Positions 11,491-22,400 of a stretch of DNA of 64,000 nucleotides are shown here, piece after piece; the stretch's first letter is position 1, and every line of letters begins with the position of its first letter. Origin of the DNA: Chromera velia. Taxonomy: Eukaryota; Sar; Chromeraceae. The stretch spans positions 1-64,000 of the forward strand of contig JAHBMJ010004861.1 of assembly GCA_018398765.1 (NCBI GenBank), written 5' to 3'. Made by a program: the position numbers and the translations under genes. Under the pieces are notes generated by a model. The model was given only the letters and a program-made list of their open reading frames with translations. It ran no database searches and was not told the origin of the DNA.

Positions 11491-13164
11491 GTGTACGAGG
11501 AGGAGATGAGCCGTTTCAAGAAGGGCTCTACCCAGCTCCCCACCACAAAGGAAGAGATCAACTCGGGGTCTCACAAGCTCGCTACCCTGAAGGAGTGGCT
11601 GGTAAACATTGTGGGAAATCGGACGCTTGGCAGGAGGGTTAAGAAGAACGAGGTTCAGGCGGTCGTCGGCATGGGCTGGCGATGCACTTGGAAAGAGACG
11701 GACGATGGGGGCCGGAAGCCTAAGGCGAGGTTTTTCGTAAAGGGTTTCCTGGATGGCCAACTCATTGACACCTACGTCGGAACGTCTTCCGTCGCGGGGA
11801 TTAACACCGTCTGCCTTTTTATTGTGTCCACAGGAATGGAGATGGGGGCGGTGGATGTGACCGCTGCCTTCTTGACCTCCAAGGATCACAACGCCGAGCG
11901 GGTCGGCGCGACACTACCCTCTGTGCTGCCTCAAGTCCCTGAGGAGAACTCCTTTAAGGACATCTCTGATGACAGGTACGAGGAGCTGAGGAGGATGGCG
12001 GCCGAGTACAAGCCTGGGGGCACGTACTTGGTGGAGATAGGCCTCTACGGACTGCCCTGTGCGGCCCAGCTTTTCAATCATAAATTAGAGGGGGTATGCA
12101 AGGAGTTGGGGTTCAAGCGCGTGGACACGGCCATCGCAGTCAAGGCTCCCCCTGAGGGAGGGAAAGCCCAAGCTATCGTCATGAATTGGATAGACGATTC
12201 ACTGACTGGAGCCCCTCCAAAGGAGCACAAGGCCCTTCAGGAGACCCTCAACCAGAGGCTGGGCTTTGGGTTCGTATGTGTAATTGGGGAGGGATCAGAG
12301 AGGAAGTTTTCTGGAGTGGACATCTCTAGAGTCTCCACGGAGGAGATTCACTTCTTCCAGGTCTCGTACCTCAAGAACACAGACACCGCTCCTCTATGGG
12401 AGATTTTGAAGGAGAAACGTCCAAGCAAACCCTGGAAGGGTTTGGACGGCAAGAGTGCTGAGCCCTCCACCGAGGAGGAGGTCGATAACCAGTATGAGAA
12501 GCCGATCCGTGCTGGATTTGGGACTCTGCAGTGGGGGGTGAGGATGAATCCGCTCCATGCGGTGTGGGGCCACACGGTAGCGCAGTCAATTTCGAAGCCA
12601 TTCAGGCACGTCTTCAAGACGGTCATGTGCATCATCGAGATGCTGAAGGGGCACCCTGACAAGCGGGTTTTCATGAGCGTGGGGCTCGTGCCCATCGTGC
12701 ATGCGTACTTTGACACAGCGTTCAAGTTCGCGACTTATGCTGCACGGTTGGGTTATGTTGTCAGGGTCCTGCACTCGATCGAGCTACGAGGGGACCTGCG
12801 GTCCCTCCTGGAGAACTGGATCGCATGGGCCACCAAGAAGGCGGGAAGGAAGGTCGGGTCTTCCACCGCCGGGGAGGTGTTTGCCTTTGAGTTTCTTCTC
12901 AAGAAGCTCTTCGGCATCGTTACCCTCGTAAAGGCAATGTGGGGCCTCAAGAAGGTCTGTGTGATCGTCTACACGGACTCCGGCCCCCTCCATGACCAGT
13001 TCTGGTCTGGCAAGGCCCAGACCGATGCGACCATGCAGGGCGTTTTGGAGTGGTGCATTCAGGAGATGCGTGTCCTTAGGGCAGATCTCCAGTGGATTGC
13101 ACGATCAAGGAACGTGGTGAACATGATAACCAAGTACGCCCTCCCCGGTGGGGAGATGGCATAA
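11491..13164 (+). CDS. Ty1/copia reverse transcriptase and RNase H (557 aa)
   Basis: This is a copia-type RT (RVT_2) followed by RNase H. RT motif A is seen as AVDVTAAFLTS with its catalytic Asp. The YXDD-box equivalent is NWIDDSLTG. The block GLYGLPCAAQLFNHKL matches the copia thumb/palm pattern GLKQSPRAW. The RNase H end shows VYTDSGPLHDQFWSGK and LQWIARSRNVVNMITKYAL, matching the usual copia YSDADWAG and HVRTXXQXADXLTK blocks. The ORF is intact from 11491, but the start of the domain may lie slightly upstream in another frame. It would copy the element RNA into DNA within particles. Confidence 0.92.
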   Translation: MYEEEMSRFKKGSTQLPTTKEEINSGSHKLATLKEWLVNIVGNRTLGRRVKKNEVQAVVGMGWRCTWKETDDGGRKPKARFFVKGFLDGQLIDTYVGTSSVAGINTVCLFIVSTGMEMGAVDVTAAFLTSKDHNAERVGATLPSVLPQVPEENSFKDISDDRYEELRRMAAEYKPGGTYLVEIGLYGLPCAAQLFNHKLEGVCKELGFKRVDTAIAVKAPPEGGKAQAIVMNWIDDSLTGAPPKEHKALQETLNQRLGFGFVCVIGEGSERKFSGVDISRVSTEEIHFFQVSYLKNTDTAPLWEILKEKRPSKPWKGLDGKSAEPSTEEEVDNQYEKPIRAGFGTLQWGVRMNPLHAVWGHTVAQSISKPFRHVFKTVMCIIEMLKGHPDKRVFMSVGLVPIVHAYFDTAFKFATYAARLGYVVRVLHSIELRGDLRSLLENWIAWATKKAGRKVGSSTAGEVFAFEFLLKKLFGIVTLVKAMWGLKKVCVIVYTDSGPLHDQFWSGKAQTDATMQGVLEWCIQEMRVLRADLQWIARSRNVVNMITKYALPGGEMA

Positions 13165-16100
13165 ATCTGGCGGCGTGGAACTTCTGGAGGGGAAAGGTGC
13201 GGGGCCCTTCCTTTCTCTATTTTGTGTCCTGTTTCTGTCGTCTGCTCTTTCCCTTCTGTCGTCCCTTTGCAGGTAGGCGTGTACAGGGTTTTGTTTTTCG
13301 CTCAGGGTGGGGACGACTGAGGTTTGAGTTCGGGCATAAAAGGAGCTAGATAGGCCAGAGATACTGTTCATCCCTTTTATCCGTTTCTCTCTCTTGTTAA
13401 TCTGTTCTCCCAGGTAGGCGACTAGATGGGGAGGTGACAAGAAAGAGGAGCAGGAGACAAGGGGTCTCCTGCTGGGTAGGCGTGGGCTCAGCTAGCAGGA
13501 GAGCAAGAAGAGTTAGGCAGGAAAGCAAGAAAGCCAGAAGAGCGGGTCCTCTTCCACTGCACCCTTCTGTACACCTCCGCAGCCATACATGTTTGGTAGT
13601 TGTCTTGTTCTGTCTTGTCCTATTTGTGTTCATGTTTGTTTGTTTGTATTCACCGCTCTGGCATAGTTGGCACATGTGCTTCTGCATCACGGGTAAGGCA
13701 TTAAATACTTGGGCAATGCATGAGGCCAATGGCATACAATAAGCGGGCCCAAATTTCATGTAAACCGAGTATCAATTTTTTTGGGGCAGCTCGAGTGGAA
13801 CAAACGAGCGTATATAGACCGTTAAGGTTACATACGTGGGGTGTATGGGCAGGTAGACCCGACGTTCATGAGGAGGCATTACCCTGTCTGTTCGTATCCA
13901 TTGTCCTGCACTCCGTGTTTGGTGCCCATCTGCATAAGAGATCCATGCGCAAGAAACAGATAGGCTGTTTTCACGGCGAAGGTGAGTGCCCGAAGCACTC
14001 AAACAGTCCGATCCCTGTGCGATTTCCTTCCTCCATTTTGAGCAGAATGGGCCTGGCCAGACCAGTTAAGCAGCCTGAGAGAACGCTGTCAGCTGATATG
14101 AGGAGCGTGAAGGATTTTTGTTTGTGTCCATTTATGACCTGGCTGCCTGTCTGCGATCCGTTGCGGTGATGGAGTTGGCGTGCTGCCTAACCGACGCTTT
14201 GATCTGTACTTTCGTCTCACTCCCTGCAGGGCTTTGTATCACCCCGAGTGAATCCATGGGAGAATGTAGATAGAAAGGGGGAAGGGTGCTCATGGGGAGT
14301 ATCACGTCTGGCAGGTGGCAGCCTAAGCAGGGGAAAAGACCGCTGTGCGCACACTGAAACTTTTTGTCTCTTTGTCTCGTCTTTCTATGCACAGCGCTTT
14401 AGCAGGATCGCAAGGGCATCCTACGTTCATAAATGAACTGTCCCGGTCGGATGTATAACTGCCGTGCAAGAAAGACCTGATCTAAGTGCAGGGGGCATTT
14501 TGGGTAAGAATAAGAGCTCAGGTGTGTTGTGGGCGCTTCTTTCTTCTGCCGGCATCTCATCCTGCCTGAAGCCTGTCCTCCGCTCTGAGAGGTCACTGAC
14601 AGGTTAGGGGTGAGTATAAGTCCGGGTATGTTCGGTTTTGTTGGTCTGTATTTATGAAATCCTTTCCCCAGAAGGTCAGGGGAGTGCGTGGTGGCTCTCC
14701 TGTGATTTTTAATTGTTTTTGCAAGGCATACGTGAAGGGGTAGGGGGTGCCTCGGGGGCACCTTCCTTGAAGTGCAGTTCGTTTTTATATATTTGTTTTC
14801 TCTCCCTCTTTCTTCTTTGTTTGTATTTCCGCACGGCCCGGGGAAGTTCGTCGCATCATAGGGACGTACATGGATGGTAAACGCTAGCCGGGTGTGGGCG
14901 TCTTCGGGTTTTCCGTTTTAAATTCGTTTTCACAGACGGAAAGGAGCTAGGAGGGAAAGGCCTTCCCATCCTGTCTAGGTAGGCAGAAACCTTTCGCAGT
15001 CGTGTTTTCCTTGAGCTGCTGGTTTGCGTTAGGGGGCCTAACCTATTGCCGACCCAAATTAGAGTAGGATGGGCACGGCATGCAGAACATTTTCCCTTCC
15101 CTGTGTGGTAGTCGCAGGGCTATCCACACATACCATATGTACGAGTACGTAAAAGAAGGAAAAGAAGTACTGGGGGAGAAGGTGGTAAGGACTTTGCTTT
15201 TGACAGGCCTGTTCTAGAAGAATGGGTCTCCTTGCCAGGGGGGCAGGGCATACCGAGGCTGTCAAAGGTTCTTGGTTTCCAATGAACTGCATTTTGGTTT
15301 GCATGAAGAATGCTTGTGTTTAGTTTGCCTTTCTTTCTTTTATTTCTTTTGTACGTTCAGAGCAGGGTCCGTCTGGAGCAGGAAATATGGCAGGTAGCAT
15401 GGGCTCTTGTATGCTAGATGTCTTCGGTTCTCTATGTGTGGGGCAGGGCTCCATCTGGAGGCAGATAGGCTGTGTGTCCCATGCATTTGTTAGTATAAGT
15501 AGGCATGGGCTCGGGGCCTGTGTTTTTCTGTACTATTCCTTTTACTTTTCCTGGTGTAGTTTCGTTTTGTCCTGTTATTCCAGCCCGGTCGGCTGGTATC
15601 CCTTTCCAGGTTTACCCTGCACACGCGTGAGCCCGGTATGCTCTCACTTGTTAAAGGATAATAAATAACGTCTATAGAGGACAGCGCATGAGAGCACGAG
15701 AAAAAGAAATGAGGAGAGAAGAGGTAAATAATACATGAGTAATTCTTTTGTGATTGTGCGGTGTTGGTTGGGAGGAAAAGCAGTCTCTGTTTCGGGTATG
15801 GGGAAAGGGGGGGACCTATAGCAATCCCTTCCCTGCATATCTTTTCAACGTGTGGGTGTTTCGAGCTGGGTGTGTTAGGGGCACGTCCCGGCGTGGCTGC
15901 GTCCAACCTATGAGCGCACGTTCTAGGCTATTGGCCGTAGTGGCGGGGCAGCGTTTGAGCAGTTTGGGGGATACCGTATTTTTGTGACTTGTTCGGATGG
16001 GAAGCGGTGCTTCTCGCTGCAGGGACTCATCTGGGCTTGCACAGGTGCCTCCGGTAGCAATTGCCTGTTTGCATATGCGGATTACCCTGCCTGCATATAG

Positions 16101-16251
16101 AGGTCCTTTAGACAAAAGGAGGACGCTCCTATTAGGTCGCCAGTTGTGGTGGCTGGCAGGCAGTGGTTGAGCATCAGGAAAAGAGAAAAAGAAAATTGGG
16201 GAGCCGGGTGATTAAAGAAAGGTCTTTTCTCATGCTTCCCGATTCCCCCTC
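13165..16251 (+). other. Non-coding 3' region of the retrotransposon
   Basis: This is 3.1 kb between the RNase H stop and the purine tract. ORFs are short, overlap in several frames and have no domain signals. Composition is mildly GT-rich on the plus strand. Such long tails are unusual for copia elements. I see no tandem array, no RNA gene and no second coding unit. Confidence 0.6.
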
Positions 16252-16263
16252 GTCAGAGGGGGG
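16252..16263 (+). other. Polypurine tract
   Basis: CAGAGGGGGG directly precedes the TG start of the 3' LTR, the position where plus-strand DNA synthesis is primed in LTR elements. Confidence 0.6.
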
Positions 16264-17051
16264 TGTGTTATACTGCGTGCTCCATAGGCTTTCCTCGGGG
16301 GCTCAGGAGGGGGTGTGTGAAAGAAAACGACGGTTCCGTTCCTGGTCAGATTCGCGGAGGGTGAATTCTGGTCCCAGCCTTTCCATTCGTCCCTTCGCCC
16401 CGAGCCAGAGAAAAGAGCAACGCACATGCGGCGGCCGTCTACACGGGGTGGCGGGGCGCCTGCGACAGAGGTGTGCATGTTATGAGTTCTATGGTATGGC
16501 CTGCATCAGGCTGCATGCACTTTGGCGTTAGAAATACACCCGAGGCACTCACCGTGGTAGTGTGTGCTCCAGGTCTTTATATGGGATTCAATTAGGCCGA
16601 TGGTGCGGTTATGCCATCGGAGGCTTCAGAATTAATTCCGGTCCCGAATTAATTTCCAGACAGTCAGACAGACGTGCACGGCGGTTACCGTCCGTCTGAA
16701 TGAGAGACGTGACCTAGAGATTGACAGAGTTTCATGTGTAGGATCTGTACTGTGCCCTATGTCTCTCTGTGGTTCTCTTATGCTCTAAGTATTGCACGAG
16801 GCCACCAGCAGGAGCGTACTGTGGACTGTGGGGGTTCATAGATTTTCTGTCTGGTGAAGAGACTGATCAAATATTTATTTCTGATTATCTGTATCAGTCT
16901 AGATGAGTACGTTAGGGTGATGTATTTGCTGTGGTCCTCTAATAGGAGAGGGCCAGGAATTTGGGAGTATAGCAGTTTGAGGATCGACACGGGAAGGCCC
17001 ATAGGATTCCACTGGAGGAATCTTAAGAGAGGTGAGACTCTACTTTTCACT
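16264..17051 (+). repeat. 3' LTR
   Basis: This is a direct copy of 1433-2216, starting TGTGTTATACTGCGTGCTCC and ending TACTTTTCACT, followed by the TTAGG target duplication at 17052-17056. Confidence 0.93.
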
Positions 17052-17830
17052 TTAGGAACGCCCTGTCTGTAGCGGAAATCAATCAATCAATCAATTCATC
17101 AATCAAGGGCCCTGAAGGCATGCCGGTCATTTCAGTACATTATGAAGAAAAAACAAAATAAAGAGTTATTAAAGAGTCACTACAGGATGCTTCAGGATGT
17201 ACGAGAACGACAGACAGTTAGAAGACCAAAAACACAAAAATGCAGCCTCGACCACGAAGGAATCAACATGGAACGGCGCAGCGTCGGCGTTTCGGATATT
17301 CAAGTTCATTCCTCCGAATGAACACCCAACTCTTTTAGTTACTTTGCAGAATTTCGTATCTCTGTCCCTTTGCCCGCGCGCGCCCACGCGCGCCGCATGA
17401 GCTGATCTGGTTAAACGCTTCACGCAGCTCACTGTTTACGAGCACAATGCATATAGATTACTCTGGCCGTCGCTGGCCGTCCAATCGCAGAAGGACAGTC
17501 ACTGTGAGTACAGAACCCACCTCCATATATGTGCACTTCGCCCTCTATTATCGAAATGGCACCCGAACCAACTGAAAAATCCTCCCCCCCCCCTCTTTGC
17601 CATCTCTTTGCCCTTTTTTCTATGACACATTCAAAAAATGCACATTCAGTCTGAGTAGCACGAAGACAACTCCAAGAGTCCACACCCCTCCGTGATCATT
17701 CTGTCGAGTTCCTTCGTCGAACCGGGTGTCAGCTGGTAGACAAACTGTGAAGGAGCCAGCGCCACCTTTGAGAGCAAACCCTGCGAAAATTGTTTTCTTG
17801 TCATGCCTTCAGGTTACACAGGCTGTCTAT
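17052..17830. other. Intergenic spacer downstream of the ankyrin gene
   Basis: It starts with the right copy of the TTAGG duplication (17052-17056), followed by an (AATC)n run near 17079-17105. A GC-rich patch with CGCGCGCGCCCACGCGCG lies near 17382. No convincing ORF or RNA gene is present. It probably includes the 3' end of the minus-strand ankyrin transcript. Confidence 0.5.
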
Positions 17831-18262
17831 CTATTCATGGTTGCTTTCCAAGAGCACCAGAACTTCTGTTGGTGCGTTTTGTTGTTTTGCAACATCCAGA
17901 GGTGTCCTTCCGTCTGCGGTCTTCAAATGAAGGGCTGCCCCGTGGTTGAGGAGCATCTGAATGGCACTTGGGTGCTTCCACCACGCGGTCTGGTGGAGCA
18001 GAGTGAAACCGGACTTGCTCTTTGTGCTCGTCACGTTGGCATGTTCAGGAGCAGTCTTCAGTAGCTCTTCAACCACATTCCACATGCCGGCTTTGGCGAA
18101 AGCATAGATTCTTTCAATATTTTCGGCATCAGAGTTCGCAGGGGCCACTTGGCATGCTCCGGTTTTCTTTGGAGGTGGGGCTCCAACAGGTGGAGGCAGG
18201 GCCAGATACGTCTTTCCGTTTAAGCAGCTCCAGAAACCCGGCTTCACAGGGTAGTCGGCCAT
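17831..18262 (-). CDS. Ankyrin-repeat protein, C-terminal part (143 aa)
   Basis: The second half (about residues 70-140) contains one clear ankyrin repeat and part of another: GFTLLHQTAWW then AIQMLLNHGAAL, followed by DGRTPLDVAKQQ. The first 30 residues are hydrophobic and Pro-rich (KTYLALPPPVGAPPP). The frame overlaps the end of the ORF at 18244-18768 by 19 bp in a different phase. The join near 18258 reads smoothly across, so the two are most likely one gene split by a frameshift (real or an assembly error). Ankyrin repeats mediate protein binding; the partner is unknown. Confidence 0.6.
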   Translation of the reverse strand: MADYPVKPGFWSCLNGKTYLALPPPVGAPPPKKTGACQVAPANSDAENIERIYAFAKAGMWNVVEELLKTAPEHANVTSTKSKSGFTLLHQTAWWKHPSAIQMLLNHGAALHLKTADGRTPLDVAKQQNAPTEVLVLLESNHE

Positions 18263-18768
18263 AATGTTGCGTAGGGGAGTGTATCCTGAGGAAGTTTTCC
18301 GAGAAGCTCCGTCCTAAACCACTCTGCGTAGGCTGGGTCTGTCCCTTTAGCTCGGTTAGCAAGACCAGAAAATTGTGAGATGAAGTTGTCCGCCAAGACC
18401 TCAGCGTCGTCATCTGCTGACCCGATTGATTTGTTGTCACAGTCGAAGTTTTTTGCAAGGCTTGATGAATAGGAGAAACCGTCAAAGTCATTTCTAGGTA
18501 TGAACCCACTCCCATCAGTGTTGTCTCTCAGTGTAATGACAAGCCTCCAGTAGCACCCACTGGGCGATATCAGAGGGAAGACACGAAGCAATTCATAGCC
18601 ACGGTCATGCAACACTTTCACCATCTCAAGGAGACGGCGGCCGTGTTGGATCTTGAAGCTTTCCTCACCGTCCGACATGATTCTCTTTGTATGCTCTTCT
18701 CGACCCTTAAGGCAACTGAGCGTTATGATGATGATGATGATGATGAGGTGACTTAACCCGGCAGCCAT
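18244..18768 (-). CDS. Secreted-type protein, N-terminal part of the ankyrin gene (174 aa)
   Basis: It begins with a signal-peptide-like segment made almost wholly of isoleucine (LSHLIIIIIIITLSCL), encoded by an ATGATG-type trinucleotide run on the plus strand (18722-18746). The next region has a conserved look (GYELLRVFPLISPSGCYW) and then an acidic stretch, ending in the helix-like AYAEWFRTELLGKLP just before the frame break. I do not recognise the family. An alternative start is the Met at residue 31 (IMSDGEE), which would drop the signal segment. Confidence 0.5.
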   Translation of the reverse strand: MAAGLSHLIIIIIIITLSCLKGREEHTKRIMSDGEESFKIQHGRRLLEMVKVLHDRGYELLRVFPLISPSGCYWRLVITLRDNTDGSGFIPRNDFDGFSYSSSLAKNFDCDNKSIGSADDDAEVLADNFISQFSGLANRAKGTDPAYAEWFRTELLGKLPQDTLPYATLWPTTL

Positions 18769-19479
18769 CGTGACCCAATGGCGAAGGGCAGCTTTAAGGG
18801 TTCAATGGGTCCAATGTGGCAGCTCGCAAGAATGGATCCGAGCTAGGTGAATGCGTACAATGCCGTACATAATCGTACATATCTTGGCCGGCATGGGTGT
18901 GGCCGGGTGTACGTGGGTTATGCATGCATGCATGTGTCTCGCGCGCATAATATGCATGCGCGGGCCGCCGCCGCGGTTACGTGCAGCCGCGCGCCGGCCG
19001 CAATTCTTAATTGATTGCATATATGTGATTTCTTGACTGTCTCCTTCGATCACTCGATCCACGCAGCATCACGCAGCTGTAAACATTGATAAACGTTGTG
19101 CTGCATCGTGCAGCGTTTTCCTATCTTTTCCTCGCTGTGCTTGACTTCACGTCAGTGAAGCTTAATTGTGGAATGTTGTGCGGCATATATATATACTCGA
19201 TTAAGTCATGAAATTTTGGCTGCCCAGGTAGCTGGAAGGATTTTGTGTGATTTTCTTCTCTGGCCAAAAAAAGAATCTGTGCCGAGTCTGCATGAACTTG
19301 AAATTTCTCTATCGATTCTTGTGTTTGCGTATCGGTAAGGCCGTCCTTCAGACGTTTTCCTTGTTCTGCTGTGTCGCCTCCTTTGCTGCTGTGCTTTGAA
19401 AGGGCACACGCCCGGCGATTTCTCTTTTTGTCACTCCCTATTCCGGTGAGGACTTTTCCCCCTCACGCAGGAAGGAAAA
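18769..19479. promoter_or_regulatory. Divergent promoter region between the ankyrin gene and SMC1
   Basis: This 0.7-kb spacer separates two genes transcribed away from each other. It contains TGCATGCATGCATG at 18921-18934 and TGCATGCG at 18953-18960 within a GC-rich patch (CGCGCGCATAATATGCATG). TGCATGC is a known apicomplexan promoter motif bound by ApiAP2 factors. Whether it acts here is inference. A 5' UTR for SMC1 probably lies in the last few hundred bases. Confidence 0.5.
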
Positions 19480-22400
19480 ATGTCTGGAGGGGGAAGAGTG
19501 ATGAGAGACCCCAACTCTATCGGGAACATCCAGAGACTCGTGGTGGAAAATTTCAAGTCCTACGAGGGCCAACATGTAATCGGTCCAATGGAGAGGTTCA
19601 CTGGCATTATTGGCCCCAATGGATCCGGTCAGTATTCCTGTTTGTCATTCAGAGAGCCCTTCTGGACTCTGTGAGTGATTCCACTTCCAGTGGCCGTCTC
19701 ATATCCTCCCATCTCCCCTCCGGAAAATCTAATCCGACAGACATATGCAGACAGGCAGACTGCACATGAAAGGACTTGGCAGCTTGGCTCTCTCTTGCAG
19801 TCTTCTGGAGACATCGCGCAGATGGTCTGCCTTGCCCTGCTTACCTTCACGCGCAATGTCAGACCAACACCTGTGGAAGTTCTTCGGTGCCTCTCTGCAT
19901 CTCGATGTCTCGTTTTCTCTGCGTGCAGGAAAGTCAAACCTGATGGAGGCCACTGCTTTCGTGTTGGGGGTCCAAGCGCGTCACTTGAGGGCCCACAACA
20001 TGAAGGAGCAGATCCACAGGAAGGAGCAGGAGCGAGACGTGGCAGAGATTGGAAGAAGGTGCGTGCGTCAGTTGGTACAGAGAGAGGGAGGGGAGCAAAA
20101 GCGAATCGATCGGACAGCGTGAGGAGAACAGGAAGACGTTGTCTGTACCAATGACGGTGTCATGAAGGGCGCTGTGAGGGCTTCTGCTTTCTGTGTGCTC
20201 TCTCTCTTTCTTCTCTCGTTTTGCAGGTCGCGAGCGCTTTTTGCCCTCTTTCTCTTTGCCAACCCATGGATTCTCTTTTCCTTTCAGGGCAGCGTCATGC
20301 CGTTCCTCTTCGGCATGCAGGTCTCTTCATGCGTATACTTTCTGCTTGGCTGCTTCTGCCGTACGGTTACATGTGGTGCAGTGCGTCGGTGCGTTTGTAC
20401 TTCCAAAAAAAGGACGGGACCGAGATCGAATTCTGTCGCCGCATTGGGCCCAGAGGGGACGGGCACTTCTACATTGATTCAAAGGTTGGTGTGTCTGTCT
20501 GTGTGTGTATGAGACAGAGACAGGTAGATAGACAGACGAGACAGGGGACTGGATTCCTTAGGACCCCTCTGGAGGCTGAATAGGAGGGAGGGGGGGAGGG
20601 AGAAGGGAAGTGTGCTCTGCAAGCAGAAGTTTCATTCATTTTCCTTTTCTCGCCTCCGCCCTCCCTGGTTGATGTGCGCGTCTGCTCTGCCCTCCATTTC
20701 TGTTGGGGGATCCCTGTTTTGGTCTTGTCAACTTTCCGGTTGTGTCCCAGTCTCTCGCTCTCCCTCTGCCTCCTCCGCTCCCTCCCCTGTTTTCTTCACC
20801 GCCCTGTGTATGCATATATATGCATAGGTACGCCCACATCTGTGTGTAAGCGTGTACGTTTGTGTGCAGAACGTGAGCAAGGAGGATTACTTTGAGGCCC
20901 TGAAGAAGCTGAACATTCTCGTGGAGGCCCGCAACTTTCTGGTCTTCCAGGGGGACGTGGAGGAGACGGCAACGAAGGACCCGAAGGAGATGGCCAAGCT
21001 CTTCGAACAAGTATCCGGATCGTCAGTCGAACAGACAATGCATTTGTTCGTTTTGTCTTACATTCGCTGGTTCATCTGTTTATTCGTTCATTGGTATTCG
21101 ATCAAACAGAAGGCGACTCGGAAATGAAGGAAGGGAAAAGGAGGGACAGCAGTCCAAACGTCTCTAACTTTTGCGTATCTTCCGGGAGCGCGTTTCCTTT
21201 ATCCCTTTTTCTTCTGTGTTCGTGTTCTGGTTTTCTCCGTGGAAGCGGCGCCCTGACGCTTGTGCCGCCCCTCAAATCTTTTGAGCTGCCGCGTGGTCGG
21301 GAAAGGAGGAGCGATGTTGCGGGTCTTGACTCCCTGTCTCTCACTGTGTGTCTGCGTCTGTAGAGAGCTGCTCCGTGAGGCTTACGACAAGGCGTTGAAC
21401 GAGAAGACCAAATTCTTCGCACTCTCTAAGTGAGTGAATAGTGGTGGGGTGAGTGCGTGAGTGCATTCTTCGGGTTTCCTGTTTTCCTTCAATGCCTTTC
21501 TATTTCCTCTCTCTCTCTCTCTCTCTCTCCTTCCTTACGTGACTGGCTGCCTGCCCGCTTCTCTGTTTTCTTTGCATTTCCCCCTTTCACCCTCCCTCTC
21601 TTTCTGACTCGTCTCCCCTGCAGACAAGCCTACGCCCGTCTCCGCACAGCCACCCAGGAGAAGGAGGAGATCGAGAAGCAGAAGAAGGAGGCGGACGACT
21701 ACCTGGAGAGAGAGAAGGCGATCCAGAAGATGAAGACAGAACTGGAAGTCTTCAAACTCTACCAGACAGAAATCGACACCGCACAGATCAGCGAGAAACT
21801 GGATGCCGCCAAGTGAGTCGAAGCAACTGGAGGTTGTGTTGTTTGAAAGGAAAGCGCTGATTGACGTCGTTGTTCACAAAGAGAGTCCGGAGAGTTTCGG
21901 AGAGAATTCCTCTGCCTCAAAATAGATCCCTCATGTCGCTATATCATGTCGCGTTTTCTTGTAGAACAGGCATGCGGTATCTCCCTATCCATCTTGTGTT
22001 GTGCACTTGAAGTCAGGCAGGGGTGTTCATTTTTTTGCTGTGAAGTGGACTTGTTCCAACCAAGGGGCAAGTCAAGTGAATGGGCGGAAGCGTTATGCTG
22101 TCCCCTCCCTCCCTCTGCCTCTGTTTCCCCCGGGCTGTCAGGGTTTTTTTTCTGCTTAGGTCCGTTTGTATGTAAAGACGAAGTGCCAGGCCTGTCCCTC
22201 TCCTTTTTGGACGGACTGGTAGGGAGGGAGGAAAAGGGGAAGGTTGTTCAGTGGCTCCTCAGACAGGCCCTTCCTTTTCCATCTATAACACCCCCTCCGT
22301 GCCCGTTGGTTGATCTTCCGAGAGTTGCCTCTTCTTTCTTCTCTGTGCTTTGTTTATTTACGTGCAGAAAGAGAGTTGATGAACTGCACAAGGACTATCA

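Larger units (their letters stand above)
1433..17051 (+). mobile_element. Long Ty1/copia-type LTR retrotransposon, degraded
   Basis: The element has two direct LTRs (1433-2216 and 16264-17051), a candidate primer-binding site right after the 5' LTR, a G-rich purine tract right before the 3' LTR, and a TTAGG target duplication. The domain order gag, integrase, reverse transcriptase, RNase H places it in Ty1/copia, because integrase precedes RT. At about 15.6 kb it is much longer than the usual 5-6 kb. The extra length lies in an insert between integrase and RT and in a 3.1-kb non-coding tail. In-frame stops and frame changes between 4545 and 8470 and again before RT mean this copy is probably not autonomous. 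Confidence 0.93.

Noticed and set aside
13434-14169. Short ORFs after the RNase H domain, considered as an env-like gene
   Set aside because: They are short, overlap in different frames, have no signal peptide or membrane pattern, and look like chance ORFs.
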